64,000 nt of DNA from Dipteris shenzhenensis (Eukaryota > Polypodiophyta > Polypodiopsida > Gleicheniales). The position numbers and the translations under genes were made by a program. Shown here piece after piece: positions 48,001 through 55,530 of this stretch (position 1 is the first letter of the stretch; every line of letters starts with the position of its first letter). The notes under the pieces are model-generated. The model did not search any database and had not been told where the DNA came from. It worked only from the letters and a program-made list of their open reading frames with translations. The stretch lies in assembly GCA_047967505.1 (NCBI GenBank), contig CM106538.1; one strand, given 5' to 3'.

Positions 48001-50568
48001 AGGATTAGAGACTACAGTCCGTGAGTCACCTCAGAGGGGTAGCACGCAGATTCAGCAGATAGATGCAGCCATCCCCGTGGACTGGACAGTTGATATGCCT
48101 ATTACTTCTGCCACTTGGATGCGAGCTTTCTCAAGGACAGTAGTTCCTCTTCAGGTGATCGCTCTTCGAGGTGTTGGGGAGGATGCACTTGTCTTTGACG
48201 TTGGGGATGGGGGTATACTTTCTAGATCCACGGATGATATTCTTCTAGAGGTTGCCTTTCAGCCTGTCAGGATTGCTGGCTTTGTGGATCATGGAGCGGG
48301 CTTGCAGTGGTATTTAGACCCCAACCCTCTGCTCTTGGCCTTGGGATCCTGGAGATTGTGGTTATATGGAGGTGCACCTATCAGGTGCTTACAGTGGGAC
48401 CCAGGAGAGTGGGAGTGGGCACCGAGAGAGGGGGATTCCCTTCTTTTGTTTCACAGTTGGTAATGCCAGGAGATTTCAGTTGAGCAGTAGGGGCTGGATT
48501 CCCTCCAGAGCCCCCCATTGGGACAGCTTCTTCATCACAGCAGATTTGAGTAGGAACTTCTTGAGGAGGCTCTGGAAATCCCTTAGAAATAGAAAGATCA
48601 CTCTTTTCTTTTGGCTTTCTATTCACGGAGGGATTGTAGTGAACCTGTGGAGATCATGATTTGGGGCTGACCCTACTTGCCCTCGTTGTCATTTTGTAGA
48701 GGAGTCAGTGCGACATTGCCTTTGCGACTGCAGTCAGGCGAGGACTGTTTGGAAAGGGGTTGCTCGGATACTCAGCATTTTTCATACCTCCCCTTTCTTC
48801 ATGACTTGGGGCTCGGTCGCCTAGTTACTGGGCCCCAGGTGTTTTATGAGGGTGAGCCTTCTTCTTGGACACTCTCGGTCCGCGGGCAGGTGATAGAGAC
48901 CTGCTCTCTTCAGGATGTACCATTTACTCCCTTTAGAGCTTCTCATGCTTCAGTGGACACTTCCTGGGAGATTCTCGCTAGCATTTCCTCTTGGCACATC
49001 TGGAGAGCCAGATGTACAGAGGCCCTGGATGGCACCCAGATACACCCTTCACAGGTGTTCATGGGTATTTGGACTGACACGGTTCATACTTTGATAGCCA
49101 TTTGGGCTAGCATGCAGGGCCCTTCATGGGCAGCCTCTTCTAGGAGGACTGTATTCCTATGAGTTTGGAGGGGTTCTCCCTTTTTCTCGGAGGGTTCTAC
49201 AGGATTGAGATGGCTCTATCAGCCCCAATCCTTTCTTTTTGGCTTTTGAGCTTTTCATGCATTGCATGGTGTATCCCGTATGGAGCTTGCTCTAACAGTT
49301 TTCTTTAATACTTAATAGAAGTCTCTTTTTGCACCAAAAAAAACCCACTCCTAGACACATCATCATCATCAATCAGGATGTTGTCTTTGAAAGGGTGAGG
49401 GCATTGCAGCACACTCACACCACATGATGGTAAGACTCGTTGGGAAAATGTGATTGAACTTGAGCCTGCTGAGTAGCGATACGTTGAGGGACATGCTCTG
49501 CATTGTTGCATAATGGACAGCCTCCTCTTGCTTCACAAGATACACCTATTAGGCAGCTTAAGTTGGACTGTTTGAAGAGAGGAGATACTAAAGTCATTCA
49601 TGAAAGCAATACATAGCCTTCTTTAGGCAGGATCAAGGCAGCCAGCAAGCATGCCAATGCTGAGGTCAATTATGCACATCAATGAACACCTTCATGGACG
49701 CTTCCGTTAAGCATCAAACATGATCAGGATGTACAAATTGTTATCATGGCAAAATGCCATGGAATCTGACCACACCCTAGTCTCATCTGGCTGACATGGA
49801 ACCATTGCGGGCCATAGATGCATAAAATGCCTACTGTAATGCACTCCTAAATGTGACTAAATAGGCACAGAGCTGCACCAATTATGCATATTTTTGGTTG
49901 TCCGTCATCCTGACGCTTCAGCGCATGCATGGGTGTGCCTATAAGTTAATGTATCCATTGTCCTATGGTCCTGGGGACTCTTCAATAGTGAACTTCATTG
50001 CATAGTCTGAAGCAAAGCACTAATATGTGTTTCCTAGAAACCAGCTTCAAGACTGTCTATGTCACCACTACGCTATATAACATTGTGAATTGGCTATTCA
50101 CATAATTGTGTCCAACAATGTTTTTATGAACTATGGAGCTATGGTTTTTGTTATATATCGCTTTAAGGAGCAGAGGTGTTCTATAACGGTTGCCATTGCG
50201 AGCACAACATGCTAAAGATAAAGCAACTGACAAGATGCACATAGAATGCTTTCAATAAAGACTTGCTTCAAAGTTAAATTTGATTTTGAAGTGCAAAAGA
50301 ACATTCAACGTGACAAAGAGACCTGACTCTTGGGGAGACCTATTTGATTACCTTTAACGGACACGTATTTGCCATCTGCATTGGAGCCCAAGCCACAGTC
50401 AGTGGTAAAATAAAGTTTGTGAATGAGAGCTTGATTCATACAACACCCAAAACTGTTCAACTTGACCAGAAGAAAAAATGATTACAATCCCATTGATTAC
50501 TCACCAGTGGCTGCTGTAGGCAAATCAAAGGCCTCCAGAACTGCGTATTCAATAACCATGGACCCCAT
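26979..50568 (-). CDS. C2-domain protein with C-terminal membrane anchor (9 coding exons, 598 aa)
   Basis: Exons in transcript order: 50568-50505, 50375-50352, 41512-41428, 41299-41226, 41131-41001, 28824-28329, 28180-27843, 27749-27285 and 27098-26979. All borders are GT-AG, phases agree, and the lengths sum to 1797 nt with one terminal TGA. Residues 4 to about 125 form a C2-type beta-sandwich: [62 protein letters not shown] and [21 protein letters not shown] basic helical stretch [16 protein letters not shown] follows, then about 420 polar residues without a recognised domain. Residues 560-577 ([18 protein letters not shown]) are a hydrophobic segment, with RRCICPTCC after it. C2 domains commonly bind phospholipid, so a membrane-associated role is inferred. 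The classic Ca2+-binding Asp loops are not obvious. Introns 2 and 5 are filled with transposons. No gene symbol is assigned. Confidence 0.85.
27285..27749 (-). CDS. C2-domain gene, exon 8
   Basis: The exon is 155 codons, phase 0 at both ends, with acceptor TGCGAATGCAG and donor GCAAAACAG then GTAATC. It starts [20 protein letters not shown] and ends [10 protein letters not shown]. It is rich in charged and Ser residues and no domain is recognised. Long antisense open frames opposite it are shadows. Confidence 0.85.
27843..28180 (-). CDS. C2-domain gene, exon 7
   Basis: The exon is 338 nt. Acceptor GCTCTTGCAG completes a Val codon, and the donor after YEKSFSK is TCAAAG then GTAGCA. It encodes a Ser/Thr-rich segment ending [16 protein letters not shown]. 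Confidence 0.85.
28329..28824 (-). CDS. C2-domain gene, exon 6
   Basis: The acceptor is TTTGTGTGCAG and the donor is ACGGCAG then GTACC, 496 nt. It begins [19 protein letters not shown], which continues the exon 5 end [11 protein letters not shown] as one charged helix. This match identifies it as the downstream half of the C2 gene, despite 12.2 kb of intervening transposons. Confidence 0.9.
29386..29390. repeat. Target site duplication, left copy (CTCTT)
   Basis: CTCTT immediately precedes the 5' LTR and is repeated at 37592-37596, directly after the 3' LTR. A 5 bp duplication is what Ty3/gypsy integrases produce. Confidence 0.9.
29391..31222 (+). repeat. 5' LTR of the gypsy element
   Basis: It begins TGTCATCCTGCTTC and ends TAGTTTACA. 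It contains a TATA box (TATAAAAGAA at 30111) preceded by a poly-G run, and CTCTCT-rich sequence after it. It is matched by the 3' LTR along its full length. Confidence 0.93.
30111..30120 (+). promoter_or_regulatory. TATA box of the 5' LTR
   Basis: GAGCCTATAAAAGAAGG is preserved in both LTRs (also at 36481). It is the likely core promoter of the element, driving transcription antisense to the host gene. Confidence 0.7.
31223..31241 (+). promoter_or_regulatory. Primer binding site (initiator Met tRNA)
   Basis: TTGGTATTAGAGCTTAGG directly follows the 5' LTR. Plant retrotransposons primed by initiator Met tRNA carry TGGTATCAGAGC here; one C has become T. Confidence 0.85.
31305..35760 (+). pseudogene. 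Gypsy gag-pol, inactivated
   Basis: Gag starts at ATG 31305 and soon meets TAA, then continues open (31386-32066) with the gag core. A CCHC knuckle [14 protein letters not shown] lies near 32270 and a protease motif [16 protein letters not shown] near 32475. RT spans about 33000-33660: [14 protein letters not shown], then [16 protein letters not shown], then an FFDDIPIFS active-site block in place of the usual Y-LDDI. RNase H ([11 protein letters not shown], near 33950) and integrase follow, with [16 protein letters not shown] and [12 protein letters not shown] between 34660 and 34780. The end is [15 protein letters not shown], chromodomain-like. The stops look like CAG/CAA, CGA or TGG codons changed by C-to-T or G-to-A. 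The host function would be retrotransposition; this copy is dead. Confidence 0.9.
35770..37591 (+). repeat. 3' LTR of the gypsy element
   Basis: It begins TGTCATCTTGCTTC after a purine tract and ends TAGTTTACA, followed by the CTCTT duplication. It is about 10 bp shorter than the 5' LTR, through small indels. Confidence 0.93.
37592..37596. repeat. Target site duplication, right copy (CTCTT)
   Basis: It is the partner of 29386-29390. Removing the element and one copy rejoins TCATGGCACTCTT with GAGTCTTGGTG. Confidence 0.9.
37597..39690 (-). mobile_element. Older Ty3/gypsy chromovirus relic, RT/RNase H deleted
   Basis: On the - strand, in order: a protease/RT-linker end ([20 protein letters not shown]), then directly the integrase zinc-binding block ([13 protein letters not shown] and [10 protein letters not shown]) and the core ([15 protein letters not shown]). 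Further on are [19 protein letters not shown], a GPY-type block ([25 protein letters not shown]) and a chromodomain ([24 protein letters not shown]). RT and RNase H are missing between about 39300 and 39290. Stops and frameshifts are many. No LTR pair was identified; 37597-38100 may be part of one. It lies in intron 5, sense to the host gene. Confidence 0.8.
39303..39414. repeat. 56 bp tandem duplication at the deletion joint of the relic
   Basis: Two adjacent copies of a 56 bp unit (containing GCCCC-GATAAGTTCAATCTTAT) lie exactly where the chromovirus relic jumps from protease/RT linker to integrase. The copies differ at several sites. Confidence 0.75.
39700..40550 (-). mobile_element. 5'-truncated LINE, antisense copy of the intron-2 LINE family
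   Basis: On the - strand this reads as the end of LINE ORF2 (the zinc-binding region [13 protein letters not shown]-like, then [54 protein letters not shown]) and the 3' UTR. It matches 48690-49320 closely but inverted. It ends in an A/T-rich tail (TATTTATTTATT on the + strand, with (AT)n beyond). Sequence before the match (40430-40550) differs from the intron-2 copy. The element is 5'-truncated and dead. Confidence 0.8.
41001..41131 (-). CDS. C2-domain gene, exon 5
   Basis: The acceptor is GGCCCTTGCAG and the donor after ATG is GTAATA, 131 nt. It encodes [36 protein letters not shown] and RRIEVM, the last strands of the C2 fold. The gene's charged helix starts here and continues in exon 6. 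Confidence 0.88.
41226..41299 (-). CDS. C2-domain gene, exon 4
   Basis: The acceptor is AAGTTTTGCAG and the donor is AAGAATG then GTAAGA, 74 nt. It encodes [20 protein letters not shown] and ISKN. The N-L-x-x-N-L-V-V-V-L block is a C2 beta strand. Confidence 0.9.
41428..41512 (-). CDS. C2-domain gene, exon 3
   Basis: The acceptor is TCACTTGTAG and the donor is TTTACATT then GTGAGT, 85 nt. It encodes [20 protein letters not shown] then LWNSNFTF. The pattern fits the C2 core: a strand, a loop, then W-N-x-x-F-x-F. Confidence 0.9.
42905..42917. repeat. LINE target site duplication, left copy
   Basis: AAAACCCACTCCT occurs here and at 49340-49352, immediately after the LINE A tract. Part of the A run may belong to the tail. 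Confidence 0.85.
42965..43530 (+). promoter_or_regulatory. C/CT-rich 5' UTR of the LINE
   Basis: Over about 560 bp the + strand is almost entirely C and T with GCTGCTG blocks, in contrast to the surrounding AT-rich sequence. Plant L1-type elements carry their promoter in the 5' UTR, so this is the presumed promoter region. The long Pro/Leu/Ser-rich open frames are compositional. Confidence 0.6.
43618..45005 (+). pseudogene. LINE ORF1 (DUF4283 + zinc knuckle), broken
   Basis: ATG 43618 opens [20 protein letters not shown]. An RNA-binding DUF4283-like region follows ([25 protein letters not shown], then [18 protein letters not shown]). It is interrupted by TAG after RDLL (43903) and by a frame change. 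The knuckle [14 protein letters not shown] is near 44260, followed by a Lys-rich run. The Pro/Ser/Thr-rich tail is open in another frame (44556-45005) and ends PASSHR at TGA 45003. ORF1 proteins of this type coat the LINE RNA. Confidence 0.85.
45002..49161 (+). pseudogene. LINE ORF2 (endonuclease-reverse transcriptase), broken
   Basis: It starts at ATG 45002, overlapping the ORF1 stop as ATGA, with [12 protein letters not shown] and ILFLQEHKL of the APE-type endonuclease, then [14 protein letters not shown] near 45415. RT blocks run from [20 protein letters not shown] (about 46540) through [20 protein letters not shown] and [20 protein letters not shown] to ELADDTAVF (about 47090), where Leu replaces the usual aromatic residue before ADD. 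A zinc-binding end, [18 protein letters not shown], is near 48680. At least six frame changes or stops (for example TAG 46857, TAA 47240) inactivate it. Confidence 0.87.
49340..49352. repeat. LINE target site duplication, right copy
   Basis: Partner of 42905-42917, directly after the A tract of the LINE. Confidence 0.85.
50352..50375 (-). CDS. C2-domain gene, exon 2 (24 nt microexon)
   Basis: The acceptor is GCTCCAATGCAG and the donor is GTTAAAG then GTAATC. It supplies AT-GGC-AAA-TAC-GTG-TCC-GTT-AAA-G, so with its neighbours it reads [10 protein letters not shown]. The phase-1 ends match exon 1 (ACT G) and exon 3 (TC TCT) exactly. The residues form a predicted C2 strand, and skipping would keep the frame but remove 8 residues. 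Confidence 0.8.
50505..50568 (-). CDS. C2-domain gene, exon 1 (start codon)
   Basis: ATG at 50568 opens [20 protein letters not shown], followed by the donor ACTG then GTGAGTAA. A second in-frame ATG is at 50559. An acceptor-like ACAACAG ends at 50581, so the transcript may begin in an upstream untranslated exon. The frame stays open a little further upstream, so a longer N terminus is not excluded. Confidence 0.75.
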
Positions 50569-50581
50569 GTCAAACAAGAAC

Positions 50582-52082
50582 TGTTGTTGTGAAATTAGAT
50601 TGTATTTTCTACTGTTTCAAAAAATGCACAACATTGCAGGGCGGTCGATCTTAATGGTGCGATTAGTGAAGTGTCTATGATGGATGAATTACAGGGGAAC
50701 TTGAAATAGGCCGATACAGGATCACAAACAGCCAATTGTGAACTGGAGTCGCACCTGAAACTTGAATGTTCCCTGGCATGGTGGCCTTTTGATCTTATGC
50801 GCGCTGCTCCAATTTCCCCGGAATGTTGATCGGCCCCTCTGCGTTACTACAAATACTAAACTGACTGGGTGCCCAATTACTCGCTGCGGCTCGACTATGC
50901 TACGAAAAATTGTGTCGATGATAGAATAATTTGCCAGCTATTACAAATCATTCCTTTCATTGAGTAAGAAAGTAGCATGGGAGTGTCCACAGGTGGCCGT
51001 CCGGAGCATTAGCTAAGAGAAAGGGAGCGAAAGGGCCACGCTTGGGCTCTACCCATTTGCTAGGCTGCTATGATGGAGAAACCCAATGGCCAGAAAGAGA
51101 CAGATGTGTTAGGGAGGGCCGAAAAGCAGAGGCAGGGTCCTGGGCTCTGGAGTTCTCCAGAGAAGGCAAGCAGACGCAAGCGCACAAGAAATGCAAGCCT
51201 CAAGAACCAGATAAACAATGAGGCAGGAAGCCAATTGCAGAGACAACAAAGGACCCACATTTATGGGATCGTGGGATAATGCTTTCAGATAAAGGGTTAA
51301 AGCGTCTTTGCAAGGTTTTGATCAGAGTCCAAACATCAATCACTGATCACTGCAGCTCCCCTTCCCTTCCATAGCCATCCCTGAGGATGATCACCAAATT
51401 GATGAGAATTTTCTGTCAATTCAAATGTTTAAAGTTTAGATAATCTCTCGGAAACAGCTCCTATTTTGATGCTACCGTGTCTCCCTCATCAATGATCTCT
51501 CACTTCCTGTCCAAACTCCAGATCTTTGAATCAACATTTATATGAGGCAAGCTGAATATTAATCCACCTCCCTGACTCGCTCTTCTATTTCAAATTTACA
51601 GCGCAACGATTCTCAATTTGTTTTGAGTGCATACAGTCCCTCCGAATTATACATACACTTTGGTCACCCTTCTTTTTTGTCACCTTGTAAGTTGTTGGTA
51701 TTCAAAGTTCCTCGCATGGGTCATTACTATATGGTGTTGGCCAAATTCGAATGTTAGATTTGGCCAAGACTACCATCTCTCCCTTCATGAGGATCCGCAT
51801 TTAGAAAGTTTTATCGCAAAAAAAACGATCTGCATTTGCTAAGCATTTGTGCATCCATTCTAAATTAGATCCATTTAATCCTCATTTAAACCCACTAAGA
51901 TCCAGTTTTTTAAAAAAGTTCCATAAGTGCATTTTAATTGGATGAGTCTGTTCCCTTAGTTTGAAAACAAGGTGAACGGCATTCAAGTGGCCTGCCTTAC
52001 AGCAAGGAAAAGAGGGGGAGAGAGTGAGAGAGAGATGACTTGGATCGCCGCACCAAGGAGAAGAGAGAGAGAGAGAGAGAGT
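50582..52082. other. Upstream flank of the C2-domain gene; promoter region expected
   Basis: Sequence here is on the 5' side of the - strand gene. I see no clear TATA box or second gene. A GA-rich tract is at about 52018-52081. Short open frames (51060-51842) have no recognised domain. Confidence 0.4.
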
Positions 52083-53502
52083 GCTTGGCCTTTGGTAGCT
52101 TGTCGGGTGACGGTTGAGGACATAGCTGCTGTCAGTTTACGACTTGTAATTCTGTGACTTGTTTTTTATGCTGAATGTTGTATTAAATAGTTTTATTCTG
52201 TTGCGTGACTTGTTTTGGATATTGAATGTTGTATTAAATAGTTTTATTTTATTTTAGCAACATGTCTATAAGATCAGAGCTCGAGGATTGACACCGAAGC
52301 TAGTTGGGCCAGGTTGAAAGTATTGTAAGTTTATGACTTGTAATTCTATGGCTTGTTTTTATTTTGATGGTTGCATTAATTAGTTGTATTTTGTTTTAGG
52401 AGCATAGTTGGGCCTGACGGACAACACCAAAGCTAATCAGGCAAGGCTAAATCTCTTTAGGATAGGGCATTTATGACTTGAAGCTCTCCTTAGTCTCATT
52501 CTCGTAAGCAGATTTGAAGTTGAACTTTTGATTAGTTTATCATATTTCAATATTTATGAATTTTCTATTTGGATGATAGTTAGGGATCTCTAGCAGTTTC
52601 TCTATCACAAACCATTGTGGCAGACAGATGAAAGGATCTTTGGTGCACATGTTTTTACGTCAATGTTCAAGATCCAGGAGTATGATTTGCCTTTTGCTTT
52701 GCAAGATATAACATTGACATTTCTCCCTATGGAGAAAAGGATATTTGACTAGACTGATGAAATGTCCTTCAAACGTATGGCTCTTCGGGCCTTAGTCATT
52801 GCTGACTTTTAGCAAATGGCTAATAGGGGCCATCTGTCTAGCTCTAGACTTATCCATTCAATTGCGTTCAACCTACTTGACTCCATCTTTCAAGCAACAG
52901 GTGCCCTTCAGCTTTAGTGTGGCCTTTGGTAGCTTGTTTGCCACAATGGTTTGTGATTTTGAAAGAGAAACTACTAGAGATCCCTAACTATCATCCAAAT
53001 AGAAAATTCAAAACTATTCAAATATGAGAAACTAATGAAAAGCTTAACTTCAAATCTACACACGAGAATGAGAGAAGGGAGAGCTCCAAGTCATAAATGC
53101 CCTACCCTAAAGAGATTCAGCCTCGCCTGATTAGCTCCAGTGTCATCCCTCAACCCTAGCCATGCTGCTAAAACAAAATACAACTAATTAGCGCGACATT
53201 TAGAATAAAAACAAGCCATAGAATTACAAGTCATGAACTTACAGTACTTTCAATCTGGCCCAACTAGCTTTGGTGTCGATCCTCGAGCTTTGATCTCATA
53301 GAAATGTTGCTAAAACAAAATAAAACTACTTAATACAACATTCAATATCCAAAACAAGTCATGCAACATAATAAAACTATTTAATACAACATTCAGCATC
53401 AAAAAAATGTCACAGAGTTACAAGTCATAAACTGACAGCAGTTATGTCCTCGACCAACACCCCATCACGAACAACTATGGCAGATAAGCTACCAAAGGCC
53501 AA
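52083..53502. repeat. Long inverted repeat (arms about 540-565 bp, loop about 310 bp)
   Basis: The left arm (52083-52624) is repeated as its reverse complement at 52937-53502. Examples: GGCCTTTGGTAGCTT (52088) pairs with AAGCTACCAAAGGCC (53486), and GGATGATAGTTAGGGATCTC (52571) pairs with GAGATCCCTAACTATCATCC (52977). The arms differ by small substitutions and indels. Part of the loop (52625-52815) also reappears inverted at 53514-53684, beyond the right arm, so the locus is two head-on copies of one roughly 0.8 kb unit. No transposase is visible. If transcribed, it would fold into a long hairpin. Confidence 0.8.
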
Positions 53503-53819
53503 CTACTGAAGTTCAGCATTGACTAAGGCTAGAAGAGCCATGCATTTGAAGAATATTTCATCAGTCAAGTCAAATACCCTTTCCTCCAAAGGGAGAAATG
53601 TCAATGTTATACCTTGCAAAGTAAGGCAAATCATACTCCTTGAACATTGATGTAGAAACATGTGCACCAAAGATCTTTTCACCCCTCATCATCTAAGCTC
53701 GACTGATCATCACTAGTAACAGGTAGTAATGCATTTTGTGCTCCTTGAAACAATGTTAAAGAGTTGAGTTTGATGAAGCGCACAAGTAGTCATATCTAAA
53801 TCATGTGCAATGTTTCAGT

Positions 53820-53885
53820 GTCAAAAGCAAACGGTTTGCAATTTTAAAAGAGAAACTTCTAGAGATCCTAGCTATAGTCTCCTTT
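53820..53885. repeat. Fragment of the same inverted-repeat unit
   Basis: AGCAAACGGTTTGCAATTTT, AAAAGAGAAACTTCTAGAGATCC and TAGCTAT match the start of the right arm at 52937-52990 with scattered changes. This is a third partial copy. Confidence 0.6.
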
Positions 53886-54362
53886 CCAAAGTGAGTCACA
53901 TGAAGAAAATGTGTCTTTGAAATATAAAAAAGAAGAGGTCTACTAGATATGTTGGCATTTTGAGGTGATACTCAAGGAGGAGATCTACTAGATCTATTGG
54001 CATTTTGAGGTGATACGCCACGGGAAACGATGAGGGGAAACGAGAAAGGAAGAGGCTGAGAAGACGCAGTCATGGAGAAGAATCATGAGAACAAGCACTC
54101 ATGGAGAAGAATCCACGATGATTGTAGAGATGGGGATGAAACAAAGGGTGGGCAGGAAAAGAGGCGATGAGATTGGGCGAAAGAGAGCGAGGGTAGAGGA
54201 AGAAACACCAACAACACAAACACATAGATTATGTGATTAAAGATTCCTATGTAGTGAGAACCTGATTCCACTTGAATACTTGCAGCAAAACAGGTAATGA
54301 ATTTATACTTTATATAATTGCTGACAATGCTCACCAATTTGTATGCTGTGGTGAGTTGTTGC
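53886..54362. other. No gene seen
   Basis: AG-rich sequence with a local duplication (GATCTACTAGAT-T-TTGGCATTTTGAGGTGATAC at about 53940 and 53980). Nothing coding is recognised. Confidence 0.4.
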
Positions 54363-54786
54363 CTCGACTACTAGAGTAGGCAAGAAGTCAAAAGTGGATT
54401 TTCATCGCTTTTGACTTCTTGCCTATCATAGTAGTCGAGGACAACAACGAATTTTCAACTATAGCACAATCAAATACGGCAAACTTTGAGCAATTTCTTG
54501 CTGACCAACAAAACCAAAAACTGTACAATAACTTTGTGGGCGTAACGTGGCAATTTTGTGAGACCCTATAGTACGAGTCGAGGCAACAGATCGGTCTCAA
54601 AAAATTGCCACGTTACACCCACAAAGCTATTGTATAGTTTTTGGTTTTGTTGGTCAGCAAGAAATTACTCACCACAACATACAAATCGGTCTCACAAAAT
54701 TGCCACATTACGCCCACAAAGCTATTGTACAATTTCTGGTTTCGTTGGTCAGCAAGAAATTGCTCAAGGTTTGCCATATCCGATTG
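54363..54786. repeat. Foldback (MITE-like) element with two nested hairpins
   Basis: Hairpin 1 has 32 nt arms (54363-54394 and 54408-54439) with few mismatches around a 13 nt loop. Hairpin 2 has a left arm at 54467-54565 that is inverted twice on the right, at 54593-54668 and again at 54688-54786. All three contain TTGCTGACCAACA-AACCA or its complement and GTGGCAATTTTGTGAGACC or its complement. No coding capacity is present. Confidence 0.75.
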
Positions 54787-55345
54787 TAAAATCAACCATA
54801 TTATGAGACATTAACGCTTTGTCTCTATTTGCTCAAGCAGTCTTTCTTTCTTTGCAGGGTCGACTAGCTCTATTGAAGCTCCTCCATGACACCTCTACAT
54901 GACCACCACTTTTGGCCGTTTAAAGCTCTTTTGTGTTAGCAACAAGCTTCTTCTAATAGCTTGCTGTGCTATTATGACTCATCTTCACCAGACTTCAAGC
55001 TTACAAGCTCCTTGTCAACTAGTGTCTCTGCTTCACAAGCTCTTGCTCACATGGTGTTGCCTCTGCTTAGTCCTCTTCTTACATTGCAAGCTCAACTTTG
55101 ATGTTTGAGTTGTTGCTCCTATTTTTGAGCCTCTGCAATCGCTTTTGGACTGTTCTCCACCGCGTGAAGCTTCCCTCAACTGTTGTTGACAATGCTCTTG
55201 TTTCACATCTTTAATCCTTCATGCTTCAAGTTCTTGCTCTCCACAAGTTGTCGTTTGATGGAGCTCCTTTATGTGAAGCTTTATGATGCAATTCCTCTTC
55301 TAAAGTAGTTTCTTCTCTCAAGTTTATTTAGTTGCCGGTGATTGT
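54787..55345. other. No gene seen
   Basis: CT-rich, codon-like CTT/GCT repeats (AAGCTC, TTGCTC, CAAGCTC) recur irregularly. No open frame with a domain is present. Confidence 0.4.
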
Positions 55346-55530
55346 TTGGAAGCCATCTGCTCCTAACTTCTGCCTCTACGCCACCACTTGAGCTCTCAGT
55401 GATTGGAAGCCATCTGCTCCTAACTTCTGCCTCTATGCCACCACTTGAGCTCTTCTTTGAGCTTTCGATGACTGTTTGGAAGCTGTCTACTCCTAACTTT
55501 TGCCTCTATGCCACCACTCGAGCTCTACTC
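55346..55530. repeat. Three tandem copies of a unit of about 50-57 bp
   Basis: TTGGAAGCCATCTGCTCCTA, then ACTTCTGCCTCTA-GCCACCACT-GAGCTCT, starts at 55346, 55403 and 55477. The first two are almost identical; the third is diverged and preceded by extra sequence. Confidence 0.85.

Larger units (their letters stand above)
42918..49339 (+). mobile_element. Near full-length plant L1-type LINE
   Basis: A 6.4 kb insertion bounded by a 13 bp duplication and ending in a short A tract. It has a C-rich 5' UTR, an ORF1 with DUF4283-like and CCHC zinc-knuckle domains, and an ORF2 with endonuclease, reverse transcriptase and a terminal zinc-binding region. Stops and frameshifts in both ORFs make this copy inactive. 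It lies antisense to the C2-domain gene, within intron 2. An antisense fragment of the same family is at 39700-40550. Confidence 0.9.
41513..50351 (-). other. Intron 2 of the C2-domain gene (8.8 kb, contains a LINE)
   Basis: The donor is AAAG then GTAATC at 50351 and the acceptor is ACTTGTAG at 41513, phase 1. A 6.4 kb LINE (42918-49339) fills most of it. Taking that and one target duplication out leaves an intron of about 2.4 kb. The unique parts (41513-42904, 49353-50351) hold no exon that I can support. Confidence 0.85.

Noticed and set aside
50376-50430. Extending exon 2 of the C2 gene upstream, without splicing (frame [12 protein letters not shown])
   Set aside because: The frame is open, but joining exon 1 (ACT G) to the 24-nt exon restores a continuous C2 strand with exact phase. 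The extended form is kept only as a possible alternative transcript.
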